Made by a program: the position numbers and the translations under genes
The notes under the pieces: model-generated
What the model saw: only the letters and a program-made list of their open reading frames with translations
Told to the model about the DNA's origin: nothing
Databases searched by the model: none
NCBI RefSeq assembly: GCF_030272615.1
Contig: NC_081407.1
Span: 150,411,744-150,475,743, forward strand
Origin: Cryptomeria japonica
Lineage: Eukaryota > Streptophyta > Pinopsida > Cupressales > Cupressaceae
Direction of reading: 5' to 3'
Length of the DNA stretch: 64,000 bases
Shown here: piece by piece, positions 12,182 through 21,527 of the stretch
Layout of the letters: each line of letters starts with the position of its first letter
Position numbering within the stretch: position 1 is the first letter of the stretch

Positions 12182-12186
12182 ACCTT
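12182..12186. other. Target-site duplication, left copy (ACCTT)
   Basis: ACCTT directly precedes the TGATG start of the chromovirus LTR. The same five bases follow its other LTR at 34624-34628. Five bases is the usual duplication made by gypsy integrases. Confidence 0.85.
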
Positions 12187-13670
12187 TGATGCAGAGGCCT
12201 CCTTACACCTAAGGAAAAATCCAAAAGGTTAGGGTCTGACTCTTCAATTGACAACAATGACCCTATAAGAAAGGACTCCACATCTTAAAGGTTTGAACTA
12301 CTCTCCACTACTCAAGCCTACCGCCTACACAAGAGGTGTAAAAGGCTTCAACTTCTCAAACATGCCTTATCGGTAACTCATACTCTTAGGAGATTTTTAA
12401 TTGGTCTATTCATGACTATTAAAGACTATTCCAAACACTATTTTAAGGTTTTGTCTTCAAATCCTTATACCTCCTTTAGAATCCTACCCCCTAGGTTAGT
12501 AGCCCTCCTATACCGATATTTTGCACTTAACTCCAAAATCTTCCACACACTCTGAAAAACTACTCACCTTTCCAGATACCCTTTTGGGAGTTACATTCAT
12601 CCCCAAAATGGTTTGGTAAGATCTGCACACTAAAGGATTAAATCCCTTAGAAGCCTAGAGACCTAATTAGGGCGATTAGGCCTAATTTACAAAGCAACCC
12701 CCTTTACCGGCAACCCAATTGCAAAAAAAACTTTATGAGAATGTGGGGAATGGGGAGTAACCTTTAATTTTGGGGTTACACACCTGTAATCCACTGCTAT
12801 TAGATTTTAGGATGACTGTCCTAAATCTTGTTCTAGGTAGTCACATAGAGATGTCTACCTAATTTTGCCTTAAGTGCCTCACGACCAAGTATTCCCTACA
12901 AAAACCCATGGAAAAATTAATGTAAATTCTCCAATATTGCATTCCACCAAATGAAATAACTTCTAGAGGAAGGAGATGCAAGATATGGCCATTATTTGGT
13001 GAAACCCTAGTCAAACCCTCAAATTTTGGGTTACAGTCAACAAAACAAAGGTTTCTCACTACACAGAAACAATTAAACCCTCATACCACCACCAAAATAA
13101 ATATATTTTATCCCTCAATCTACTTCATGGATGGTGTGGTTCACATCAATCCGTAAAGGCACATGCAACTCCTACAAACTCAGAACTTATGGGAAAACTG
13201 TAGTATTTTGTGTTTTATTGCTTCACCAACTCCAATTACAACAACCGCAACCTTGGGAATCATGGCCACAAGTCTTATACAACTCTCCAATGGTTTCCCA
13301 CCAAATTTGGAGTAGTTTGGAGCCATTGAAAGGCTTCCCCCAACCGAATTTCAAAAAGTTACACTTTTGCACTCAAAAGTTGCATTTTACAAAAGTTGCA
13401 ATTTTGCACAAATTATTGTCAAACTTGCTAAGGTTGAAATCCACACACATGGATCAACCAAACACACACAAAACATACCTAAAACCTAAAAAACACAAAA
13501 CTAAACCATCTACTACCAATTGGCTTATCAACTTGCCTAATTGGTGACATGGGCTTACATGGTGGGGTTTATTGCATACATGAAACACAAGACACACTAA
13601 GACACTCTAATGATCCCAATATTAATCCTTAGGGTCATGATTTGAGTGCTTATGAGGTGCTCCTGCACCA
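12187..13670 (-). repeat. Chromovirus 3' LTR (minus-strand element)
   Basis: It pairs with 33112-34623. Read on the plus strand both start TGATG and end GCTCCTGCACCA; read in element orientation they start TGGTGCAGGAGCACC. A hand count over about 470 bp gives roughly 6% difference between the two copies, so this insertion is older than Tat-1. In element orientation the purine-rich CTCCTAGGGAGTA lies just before the LTR and is the probable polypurine tract. Confidence 0.9.
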
Positions 13671-13734
13671 TACTCCCTAGGAGAAGAGATATCAAGCCCA
13701 CTTGAGATCAGGGTTTATAAATCTACACCATGAT

Positions 13735-15655
13735 TGGAAATTTGTTCATTTGCCATCCAAACTGCCTCCGAGTCTGGTTTGTCCTACCAAGCCACCAAGT
13801 ACTCAATGTAATCCTTGTTCCTTGTCATCTTTGTGACTCTAGTGTCTAACACTTTGCTCATCTTAGGTGATTCATGCCTTGGAATTTCATTATCTGCTGC
13901 AACCTGCATTGGTTCCTCCCCTTCATTGTCACTACCTTTGAAAAGTGTAAGATCACACACATAAAAAATGGGTGATAATCCAATATTAGAAGGAAGTTTG
14001 ATCTCATAGGTATTTTGTCCATATTTCTTCAATATCTGATATGGTCCAATCTTTCTCTACATGAGCTTGGTGTATTTGCCTTTTGGAAGTCTCTCCTTCT
14101 TCAAATGTACCCATACCAAAACCCCAACGCTAAACTATACATCTCTCTTTTTCTTATTAGCATGAGCTTTATACTTCATTGCAGATTGTTGGAGATGAGA
14201 CTTCACTTGACCATGCACCTCTTTAATGGCTGATGCAAAAGCTTCACCATTTGCACTAATGGGATCTTCCTTAGGTAACTCCCTTAACTCTAATACACCT
14301 CTTGGGTGGATGCCATACACAATTTGGAAAGGAGACTTCCCGGTACTCCTATTTATGGTATCATTGTAAGAGAACTCTGCCCGTGACTGTATACTATCCC
14401 ATTTCTCTCCATGTTGCCTTGTCAAACACCTTAATAGGTTTCCCAATGATCTATTGACAACTTCAATCTGCCCATCCATTTGAGGATGGTAGGCTGATGA
14501 GAAAGTTAGGTTAGCTCCCAACTTCTTCCAAAGGGTCCTCCAAAAGTGACCTATGAACTTCACATCTTTGTCTGAAACAATGTTTAGAGGCAATCCATGT
14601 ATCCAAACTATTTCTTTGAAGAATAAGTTTGCAACATATGATGCATCACAAGAAGTCTTACATGGCAAGAAACGAGCCATTTTACTAAACCTGTCTACCA
14701 CTACAAAGATATTGTCAAATCCCCTCCTTGTCCTAGGCAGACCCAACACAAAGTCCATACTTATGCTCTCCCATGGCCTAGAAGGAATGGGTAAAGGCTG
14801 ATACAAACCTGCATTTGTAGACTTCCCTTTGGTTTTCTGACATATTACACAAGTTTCCACAAACTTCATTACATATGTTTGCAATTTAGGCTTGTAATAA
14901 TGTCTCTTCACAAGATCTAGGGTCTTGTCAAGGCCAAAATGACCTGCCATGGCTTCACAATGCTTCTCCCTAATGATATTCAACCTCATGGAACACTTAG
15001 GAATACACAACTGCACTCCTTTGAACAACAATCCATCTTGTATTAGAAATTTGGAAAACTCAATATGATACCAATCACCAAAAGACTCACATACCTTATA
15101 TATCTCTCCAAAGTCTTCATCAACATCATACATGTTCTTCAAGGAATCAATACCAACACTCTCCATCTTAATTTGGTTGACAGTTAAGACTCTCCTGCTC
15201 AAAGAATTTGCAGCTTTGCTCTTGACTCCCTTCTTGTGTTTGAGGGTGAAGGTGAAGGCTTGTAGGGTCTCTACCCACTTCATGTGCCAGTGGTTTAGCT
15301 TCTCATGGCTATTTATGAAACCGAGTGCCTGATTATCAGTAAAAAATATGAACTCCTTAGGCAATAAATAGTGCCTCCACTTCTTCAAAGATTCTACTAG
15401 AGCATACATCTCCAAGTCATAAGATGAGTATCTTTTCTTGGCATCATTTATCTTTTCACTGAAAAAAATAATAGGTCTCCTTTCCTGACTGAGCACTGTC
15501 CCAATAGCCAATTCCACCTGAAATATCTTGTTGAAGTCTAGTAAGGCAATGATTGGTTGTTCTACAACCTTCTTCTTCAATGTTTCAAATGAATCATCTG
15601 CCTCTTTGGTCCAATTGAACCTGCACTTTTGTCCTCCCTTTATGGTGTCAAGCAT
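13735..15655 (-). pseudogene. pol: Chromovirus RNase H, integrase and chromodomain
   Basis: RNase H: FFTDNQALGFINSHEKLNHW and a C-terminal KAANSLSRR, where the family has KAADALSRR; the catalytic Asp appears changed to Asn. Integrase zinc finger: HCEAMAGHFG, then CVICQKTKG. Integrase core: SMDFVLGLP (Asp), IVSDKDVKF (Asp) and HPQMDGQIEVVNRS (Glu), so the DDE triad is present. The uninterrupted part is 14135-15655. After a break near 14033-14135 the C-terminus continues with VLDTRVTKMTRNKDYIEYLV and, past an in-frame TAG at about 13781, DKPDSEAVW. This reads as a chromodomain, the module that directs chromovirus integration to marked chromatin. The frame reaches a stop near 13735. Confidence 0.87.
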
Positions 15656-15740
15656 GGGTGCACAAACATGACTAAATCCTCTTATGAACTTCCTATAAAA
15701 AGTTGCTAAACCATGGAAACTTCAAACATCATTCATAGTC

Positions 15741-16391
15741 CTAGGTGTTGGCCAAGATAGTATAGTACTCACCTTGTGAGATTAAAAAACCCAAATAGAT
15801 GATCTCCTCCTGCATGAACAAACACTTATCCAAATTGATCATTAGTTGCTCTTCATGTAATCTCTTGAGAACCATATCTATGTGTTTGAGGTGTCCTTCC
15901 CTTGTGTGACTGAAGATCAAGATATCATCTAGGTATACTATGACAAATCTTCCTATGAATTCCACCAAGACTTCATTCATCAACCTCATAAAGGTACTAG
16001 GGGCATTGGACAACCCAAATGGCATGACTTTCTACTCATATAACCCCTCATTGGTTTTAAAAGTTGTTTTCCATTCATCTCCTGACCTTATTCTAATATG
16101 ATGGTGTCCACTTTTTAGATCCATTTTTGTAAAATATCTAGCACTCCCTAAGCAATCAAGTAAATCTTCTATTCTAGGGATTGGGAGCCTATACCTTATG
16201 GTTATCTTGTTGGTGGCCCTTGAGTCTATGCAAAGCCTCCAAGTTCCTTCCTTCTTGGGTGCAAGGATTGCCGGTACTGGACATGGGCTTAAAATTTTGC
16301 CAATCAGTCTTGATTCAAGCAACTCTTCAATCTGCCTTGCCATTTCTGCATTATGGTCTGAAGTAAGTTTATATGTTACTTTATTTGGCAA
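15741..16391 (-). pseudogene. pol: Chromovirus reverse transcriptase, broken
   Basis: Two pieces in one frame. The 16032-16391 part holds SPCPVPAILAPKKEGTWRLC, RYRLPIPRIEDLLD and FTKMDLKSGHHHIRIR. The 15741-16025 part holds MPFGLSNAPSTFMRLMNEVL, the catalytic VYLDDILIF and LDKCLFMQEEIIYLGF. A stop lies between them at about 16032. After ISQGEY the frame changes; the connection domain (FHGLATFYRKFIRGF) continues in the frame of the next ORF. The motifs are intact, so the RT died recently by nonsense and frameshift changes. Confidence 0.87.
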
Positions 16392-16550
16392 TCTAGATCA
16401 AGGGATCAGATCTATGCAATGACTGATGTCTCTCACCGGTGGTAGGGATCTTGGCATTCCATAAGAGATGATACCTTGATGTTTATCAAGCAATTGTCTG
16501 ACTGTGGGGTCTATGTGCTTCCGTCCTCCTTTTTTCTCTTATGTAGACTT

Positions 16551-16910
16551 CTATTTCATTGTCACCTTGGGGCTAGGCATGAGGGCATAGCAAACTGCAC
16601 CTTTCTCTGCAATCTCCCTCATGAACTGTTTACCTTCTACCATCAACACCTTGGCATCCTTCCCTTTTGATTCCATATCTTCCTCTATCAAAGGTAAGAG
16701 TTCTATCACCTTACCATCCTTGGTGATTGAGTAGGTGTTTCTCAACCCATCATGATGAGCTTTCAAGTCATACTGCCATGGTCTCCCAAACAAGAGACAA
16801 CATGCATCCATCTTGGCTATATCAAATAGCAATCTATCCTTGTATGATCCAATATGAAACTCCACCCAAGCCTGCTCTTCTACCACTACTTGCTGACCTT
16901 GGGTGAGTCA
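16551..16910 (-). pseudogene. pol: Chromovirus protease region
   Basis: The reading contains CLLFGRPWQYDLKAHHDG followed by RNTYSITKDGKVIELLPL, the segment that ends the retropepsin-like domain in chromoviruses (usual form LLGRPWQFDR). The catalytic Asp region should lie just upstream (about 16960-17010), where a STKFLVSLEM-like reading (VDSRSTKNF) is visible but in a poorer frame. It is followed by a linker to RT with stops near 16400-16550. The product would process Gag-Pol. Confidence 0.65.
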
Positions 16911-17209
16911 TGAGACCTTGTAGGGGTAAGGATTAGCAGCTTTCTAAGTTTAATATTTTCTACCATTTCAAGTGATACAAAATTTTTAGTGGATCTAGAG
17001 TCTATCAAGACCTTGCATACATTTCCTCATGCCTTTCAAGTGGTTTTAAAAAGAGATTTACTTTGTGTAGGCTCCTTGTTAGGTACCTTCATGGTGGTTA
17101 CTGCTCTCCTCATCATCAGAGCCTCTCCTCTTTCAAGATAGTCATAGCTATTAGGGGCATTAGCACTTTGATAAGTGTTTGCACTTGCCATACTTTGACA
17201 ATCAAATTC

Positions 17210-17662
17210 CTACACCAAATTTCTCCTCCTTTCTCCCATGGAGCTAGAAGCTTTCTCCGGGCACCTATTAGCCATCCACCCTTCTTGGTTATAGTTGCAG
17301 CATCTAGGAGGTCCTCTACCTTGGGATCTTCCTCTAGAAAATGGTCTTCTGCCCCTAAAGTTCCCTCTTGGATTGTAGCTGCTCTCTCCTCTATTTCCTT
17401 CTTGGTTAGAGTCACCTTGGTATCTAAAACCATTTACTCTACCTCTGAAAGGGCCTCTTCCCCCTCTTTGTTGTCTCCCTTTACCTCTACCATTTTGATG
17501 TTGCCTTCTCTTCAACTTCTCCTCCACCTTGAGTGCCAATTGAAAGAACTTTTGGACTGTCTCCAGGGTGTGGAGGTTCAAATCTTCTTGAATTGTAAAT
17601 CTCAACCCATTGAGATATCTAGCTACCTTCTCATCTTCACTTTCTTTCACCTTGGTTCTCAC
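17210..17662 (-). pseudogene. gag: Chromovirus Gag, C-terminal half
   Basis: It directly continues the gag half at 32427-33062. When the Tat-1 insertion and one CTCAC copy are ignored, the frame reads through the junction (FMKLCV then RTKVKESEDEKVARYLNGL), which is the expected gag sequence. Downstream is a basic, Arg/Gly/Gln-rich stretch (RGKGRQQRGGRGPFRGR) and a zinc knuckle that reads CCNYNQEGWMANRC. The usual CxxCxxxxHxxxxC pattern has lost one Cys and the His, so RNA binding by this knuckle is doubtful. The visible reading starts at the junction, not at a real start codon. Confidence 0.88.
17658..17662. other. Target-site duplication, left copy (CTCAC)
   Basis: CTCAC precedes the Tat-1 LTR. 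The same bases follow the other LTR at 32422-32426. Both lie in the chromovirus gag, whose frame resumes correctly if one copy is removed. Confidence 0.92.
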
Positions 17663-18439
17663 TGTATATGGTGAAAATGGATAACAATAATAACGATATT
17701 GAAAGGCTAAATAGATTCAACCACAAAACCCTAGCCTAACAACAACAAAGATCCACCATAACATATGAAGATTACCTAAGACAATGCAAATCAAATGAAA
17801 TCACAAAGATTATACCATCACATGTCCAATAGGGTTTGGATCTTCATTCTTCTTATCTCCATTGATCTTGCTTGACATATTTGCTCTCAGATTTTATATG
17901 CACAAGAGCTCAACAAAGAACGGAATGTGGTTGCAAGTAGGATCGTAGTGTAGTCAAGTCATTAAGATGATTCATTAGAATGAATGATTAGGGTTGATAA
18001 TGAAGGAAACATCTCCTTATATAGAAGACACTATATGAAATGGAGGGATAAGATTGAGAGGTGTAAAAGGAGGTCAGCTATGATTAGAGGGTAGGTAAAA
18101 GAAATAATAAAATAATGAAAGGGGTAGGTAGTGTATGAATTAAGAGATGAATGACATGTGTCATGGGTAGAAAAGGTTAATGAATTAATTAAATAAATAA
18201 AGATTTATCTAATTAATAGAAGAAGTGGGATAATTAAATAAATAAGATATTTATTTAATTTAGGAAAAGGATAATTTAAATAAATAAATGTATTTATTTA
18301 AATGAGAAATAAGGCTAGAAGAGGATAAATGAATTAATTAAATAAATAAAGATTTATTTAATTAATAGAAGAATTAAGCTTAGATAATTAAATAAATAAA
18401 ATATTTATTTAATTAGACATGACAATTTGGGTGTCTACA
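17663..18439 (-). repeat. Tat-1 3' LTR
   Basis: 777 bp, bounded by TGTATATGG and GTGTCTACA on the plus strand, so in element orientation it starts TGTAGACACCC. It matches 31644-32421 almost base for base: about 8 substitutions, mostly transitions, and one single-base indel by hand count. In element orientation the first half is rich in ATTTATTTAATTA blocks. This is the youngest clearly dated insertion in the window. Confidence 0.95.
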
Positions 18440-18457
18440 TTTTGCCCCTCTTTGAGA
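18440..18457 (-). other. Tat-1 polypurine tract
   Basis: In element orientation it reads GTCTCAAAGAGGGGCAAAA directly before the LTR start TGTAGACACC. It is the likely primer for plus-strand DNA. The same arrangement recurs before 36426 and 7844. Confidence 0.85.
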
Positions 18458-19137
18458 CAATGCGGCTTGTCGCGTTGTTTCAAAGAAGATAATATGAACT
18501 GATACAGAGTTGCCCCAAGATGGGAATGATATGCCCCCTCGAGAGATTGGATGAAAATATCTGGAAAGATCGCAGACAATCTCTCGATAAGAAAGAGAGG
18601 CTAGAATGGACTGATCGGATAAAGTGACAGAGTCACGGGATAAAGAATACTGACCCGGGAAACGAAGGCGAGGGCTAGGGTAGGCTATAAGATAGACCAC
18701 GGGGGAAAATACATCCTCATTGTCATCTACACATCCACGAGAGCAGATTGCAGAACAAAAATAGAGCAGCAGTAGTCAGCAGCGATGGCCTTCATTCACA
18801 GATTCGACCGCGTTCGCCAATTTCAGAGGCCAGTAGAGGCAGGAGAGCCGGTAAGTACCACCAAACCTCCTTGTACTTTGACGCATTTAATTTTGTCATT
18901 AATGCATGCTAGATAGGGTCATAAATGTGCTTAGACTAGGGTCCAGAAAGTGTCAAAAAACGTCCAGGTGCGTCTGCGTTGGTGCCAGGCGCATTTATGT
19001 CAGGTAAGCGCATTTGTGTTAAGTTTTGTCTTCTAGGTCAAATCGGTAGTTCTGTGATGAACATACGCTGTCGATTGGATAAGCTGCTGAGAGGATACAC
19101 TCAAGCAGGTCCTCTAGGAAGACTAGGATAAATCAAG
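18458..19137 (-). other. Tat-1 spacer between 3' LTR and hairpin array
   Basis: No gene is seen. It contains the conserved Tat 3' end block (CTCGAGGGGGCAT in element orientation, about 18533-18545), whose counterparts flank the Tat-2 3' LTR near 36335 and the LTR at 7844. On the plus strand an ATG at 18785 opens a short reading (MAFIHRFDRVRQFQRPVEAG) ending in GCCGGTAAGTACC. That could be a first exon with a GTAAGT splice donor (18851-18856) for the PMD gene on the plus strand. A degenerate copy of the hairpin core TGTGATGAACA lies at about 19053-19063. Confidence 0.4.
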
Positions 19138-19409
19138 GCACTTTGTGATGAACAGTGAGTACCAAGATATAGTACTTTGTGATGAACAGGGAGTACTAAA
19201 AAGAGCAGCACTATGTGATGAACAGGGAGTGCAAATGTGAGTAACACTTTGTGATGAACAGTGAGTGTCACATACATAGTACTTTGTGATGAACAGGGAG
19301 TACCACTAGGATAAATAGCAACACTTTGTGATGAACAGTGAGTGTCACTAGGATAGATAGCCAGATGCATTTAGCTAAAAAGTAGCATTTTGTGATAAAC
19401 AAGGAATGC
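19138..19409 (+). repeat. Seven-unit hairpin repeat array upstream of the PMD ORF
   Basis: Seven 25-nt units begin at 19138, 19172, 19208, 19244, 19279, 19321 and 19385. Each has a 5-nt left arm, a 15-nt middle close to TTGTGATGAACAGKG, and a 5-nt right arm. Six of the seven arm pairs are perfectly complementary although the arm sequence differs: GTACT/AGTAC twice, GCACT/AGTGC, ACACT/AGTGT twice and GCATT/AATGC. The first unit (GCACT/AGTAC) has one mismatch. Spacing is about 35 bp for the first five units, then 42 and 64. It could fold in RNA of either strand or form paired protein sites in DNA. Confidence 0.85.
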
Positions 19410-19457
19410 CACTATGACTGACGTGAGTGATTTGCTTGACTGCAAGAGTATTTGCCT

Positions 19458-21374
19458 ATGCTAGAGTCACGGGAGAGATTCCCGTCGACTCAGAGGTTGC
19501 GACCTGAGTTGTCTTTTGAGGACAAAGCTGCCATCGAGGAGATGGGATTGAGACATGTGCTATATGTGCCCGAGTTTCGGGCAAACATGGGTTTGTTGAC
19601 TGCATTAGCTGAGAGATGGCACTCTGAGACGTGCATGTTCCATTTGCCGATGGGGGAGATGACAGTCACCCTGGAGGATGTATACAGGATATTGAGGATA
19701 CCGATCGATAGGGAGTTGATCCCATACGATCGAGACGGAGACAGGGAGGCCCTGCGATGAGTATTCCAGGACCCAGAACTGGAGATGAGGGCAGGACATA
19801 TTGCATGGGATACCATGACAACCACAGGGTTAGCATTGCCGACAGTGATAGGAGGAGTTAGCAGTGGGTTCCTATGTCCAGATAGGGCGACACGGGGGTT
19901 TGCTATGGGTTGGGGAGGAGCACTAGAGACACTGGTGACACAGCACGCCAGATACACCTGGGGACCGTGTGTGCTGGCCCATTTGTATTATGAGCTTCAT
20001 CAGTTCATGTATCATGGATCCGTAGGATTAGGCTGCGGAGTGACATTGCTGCAGGTATGGGCCTATGAGCATCTGCCGGTTACCCGACCGATACACTTCA
20101 GGGGCAGGGGTCATGGATGCAGTTTTGTGCACCTATATGATATGATCACATCACAGCCACGGATTGGCAGGTTGGAGCACTAGCGGCGAGTGATGGACGA
20201 TATTGATGTGGTCATATGGAGACCATACCTGGGCTGCAAGCAGTGGGAGGATGACGCAGTTGAGCTTCCCTACACCTTCCGGAGTAGGTACTTGATTGGG
20301 CGGACGCCCTATGTGCTAGAGAGACAGCTTGTGGACAGGGTTGGCCGACAGTTTGGCCGGATTCAGAGGATGCCCTGAGGCTCAGGCATGTATGCGCGGA
20401 TAGTCAGGGATCAGGCACAGTTTGGGACTTTGCTGTCATATGATCAGGCAGTGACATAGCTGGTAGAGATGATACCCCTACCGTGGGACATGTGGCCGGA
20501 GATTGAGGACGTCGGGATGGATGCTGAGTACACAACATACTGGGCAGAGCATCCATTCCCACGGTTGACAGATCCAGGAGAGCCATTGGAGGGAGATGGG
20601 GGTGGAGATGATGATGACGGTGGAGGTGATGGGGGCAGAGGCCGACAGAGGAGGAGGGGAGCAGTTGGAGAGAGGAGGGTTGCACCTCGGAGGGAGGGTG
20701 GTGAGGAGAGGCAGGCTCGGGTGGTGAGGGGTCGCGGTGGATTGCTGCTACAGGTACCAGCAGCACATGGTCCCAGGCAGATACAGATACAGGGACAGGG
20801 ACAGAGATAGGTACCAGTACAGGTATAGGCACAGGCACAGGGACAGGCACCCGTACAGGGGGAGCCATAGGCAGAGGCGGAGGGGGCTGACCCAGTGGAG
20901 GATAAGCTGCTAGAGCTGAGGGAGATCTGCCAGGGCCAGGCAGATGAGATCCAGGAGCTAGAGAGGGAGAGGGATCGGCTCAGGATGAGGCTCAGAGATA
21001 CTAAGCGAGAGCGGGATCAGGCTATTCAACACTATACGAAGGCTGAGACAACACTGAGGGCCGGGAGACAGGCAGCGGAGGATACAGGGGCAGGATATGC
21101 TTATGTCCTGCGGGCAGGGGAGGAGATTGCCTATTGGCGAGATCTCTACTATGGTGCAGTGCTAGCAGATCAGCGGGCGAGGAGCTTCCATAGACTGTCG
21201 CGTACAGCAATAGCTACGGGAGGGAGCCGGAGGAGACAGGCATCGAGTGGTGGGGTTATGGGTCCTCCACCACCACCAGATAGAGGGGACAGGCAGGATG
21301 ATCCTGGGGCGGGTCCTTCAGGGGCTCAGATTCCATCGAGGCCAGGCGGCTCCGAGGGAGGGAGTTCATCATAG
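19458..21374 (+). pseudogene. Plant mobile domain (PMD) ORF, opposite strand to Tat-1 pol, seven stops
   Basis: A single frame runs from ATG at 19458 (or an upstream exon) to the TAG after 21369, broken by stops at 19758, 20181, 20376, 20457, 20808, 20826 and 20868, with no frameshift. The N-terminal two thirds match the plant mobile domain seen in MAIN/MAIL-type proteins and in plant transposons: FEDKAAIEEMGL, ALAERWHSETCMFHL, MGEMTVTLEDVYRILRIPID, then a second half with FAMGWGGALET and LAHLYYELHQF. An acidic/Gly-rich and Arg-rich linker follows (about 20580-20790), then a Gln-rich low-complexity stretch and a charged coiled coil (about 20895-21060, ELERERDRLRMRLRDTKRER). The C-terminus is Pro/Gly/Ser-rich. 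Molecular function is unknown; PMD proteins are nuclear and linked to silencing or gene expression in plants. No catalytic assignment is made. Confidence 0.82.
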
Positions 21375-21476
21375 CCATAGAGGGCTCCCTTTGTATCAGT
21401 TTTGTACCATTTTTGTATTGTACACACCTGCGGGTGCTTTTGTAGCCATATGATTTTGACATCATTGTATCATGAC

Positions 21477-21480
<4 letters not shown>

Positions 21481-21524
<44 letters not shown>
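21481..21524. repeat. (TA)n microsatellite
   Basis: An uninterrupted run of about 22 TA units lies about 110 bp after the end of the PMD frame. It is expected to be length-variable. Confidence 0.9.

Positions 21525-21527
<3 letters not shown>

Noticed and set aside
13131-13547. Plus-strand 138-residue reading in the chromovirus LTR
   Set aside because: Lies wholly inside an LTR; the copy in the partner LTR (34052-34585) is differently broken.
19101-19370. Minus-strand reading of 89 residues with repeated VHH/CSSQS words
   Set aside because: It is the translation of the hairpin repeat array, with no domain similarity.
19138-19409. CRISPR-like array (repeats of about 25 nt with about 10-nt gaps)
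   Set aside because: Plant nuclear context, gaps too short and unlike spacers, repeat arms vary in a paired way, and no cas genes.
20404-20868. Minus-strand Pro/Val-rich 154-residue reading opposite the PMD ORF
   Set aside because: Antisense shadow of the Gln/Gly-rich low-complexity part of the PMD frame.
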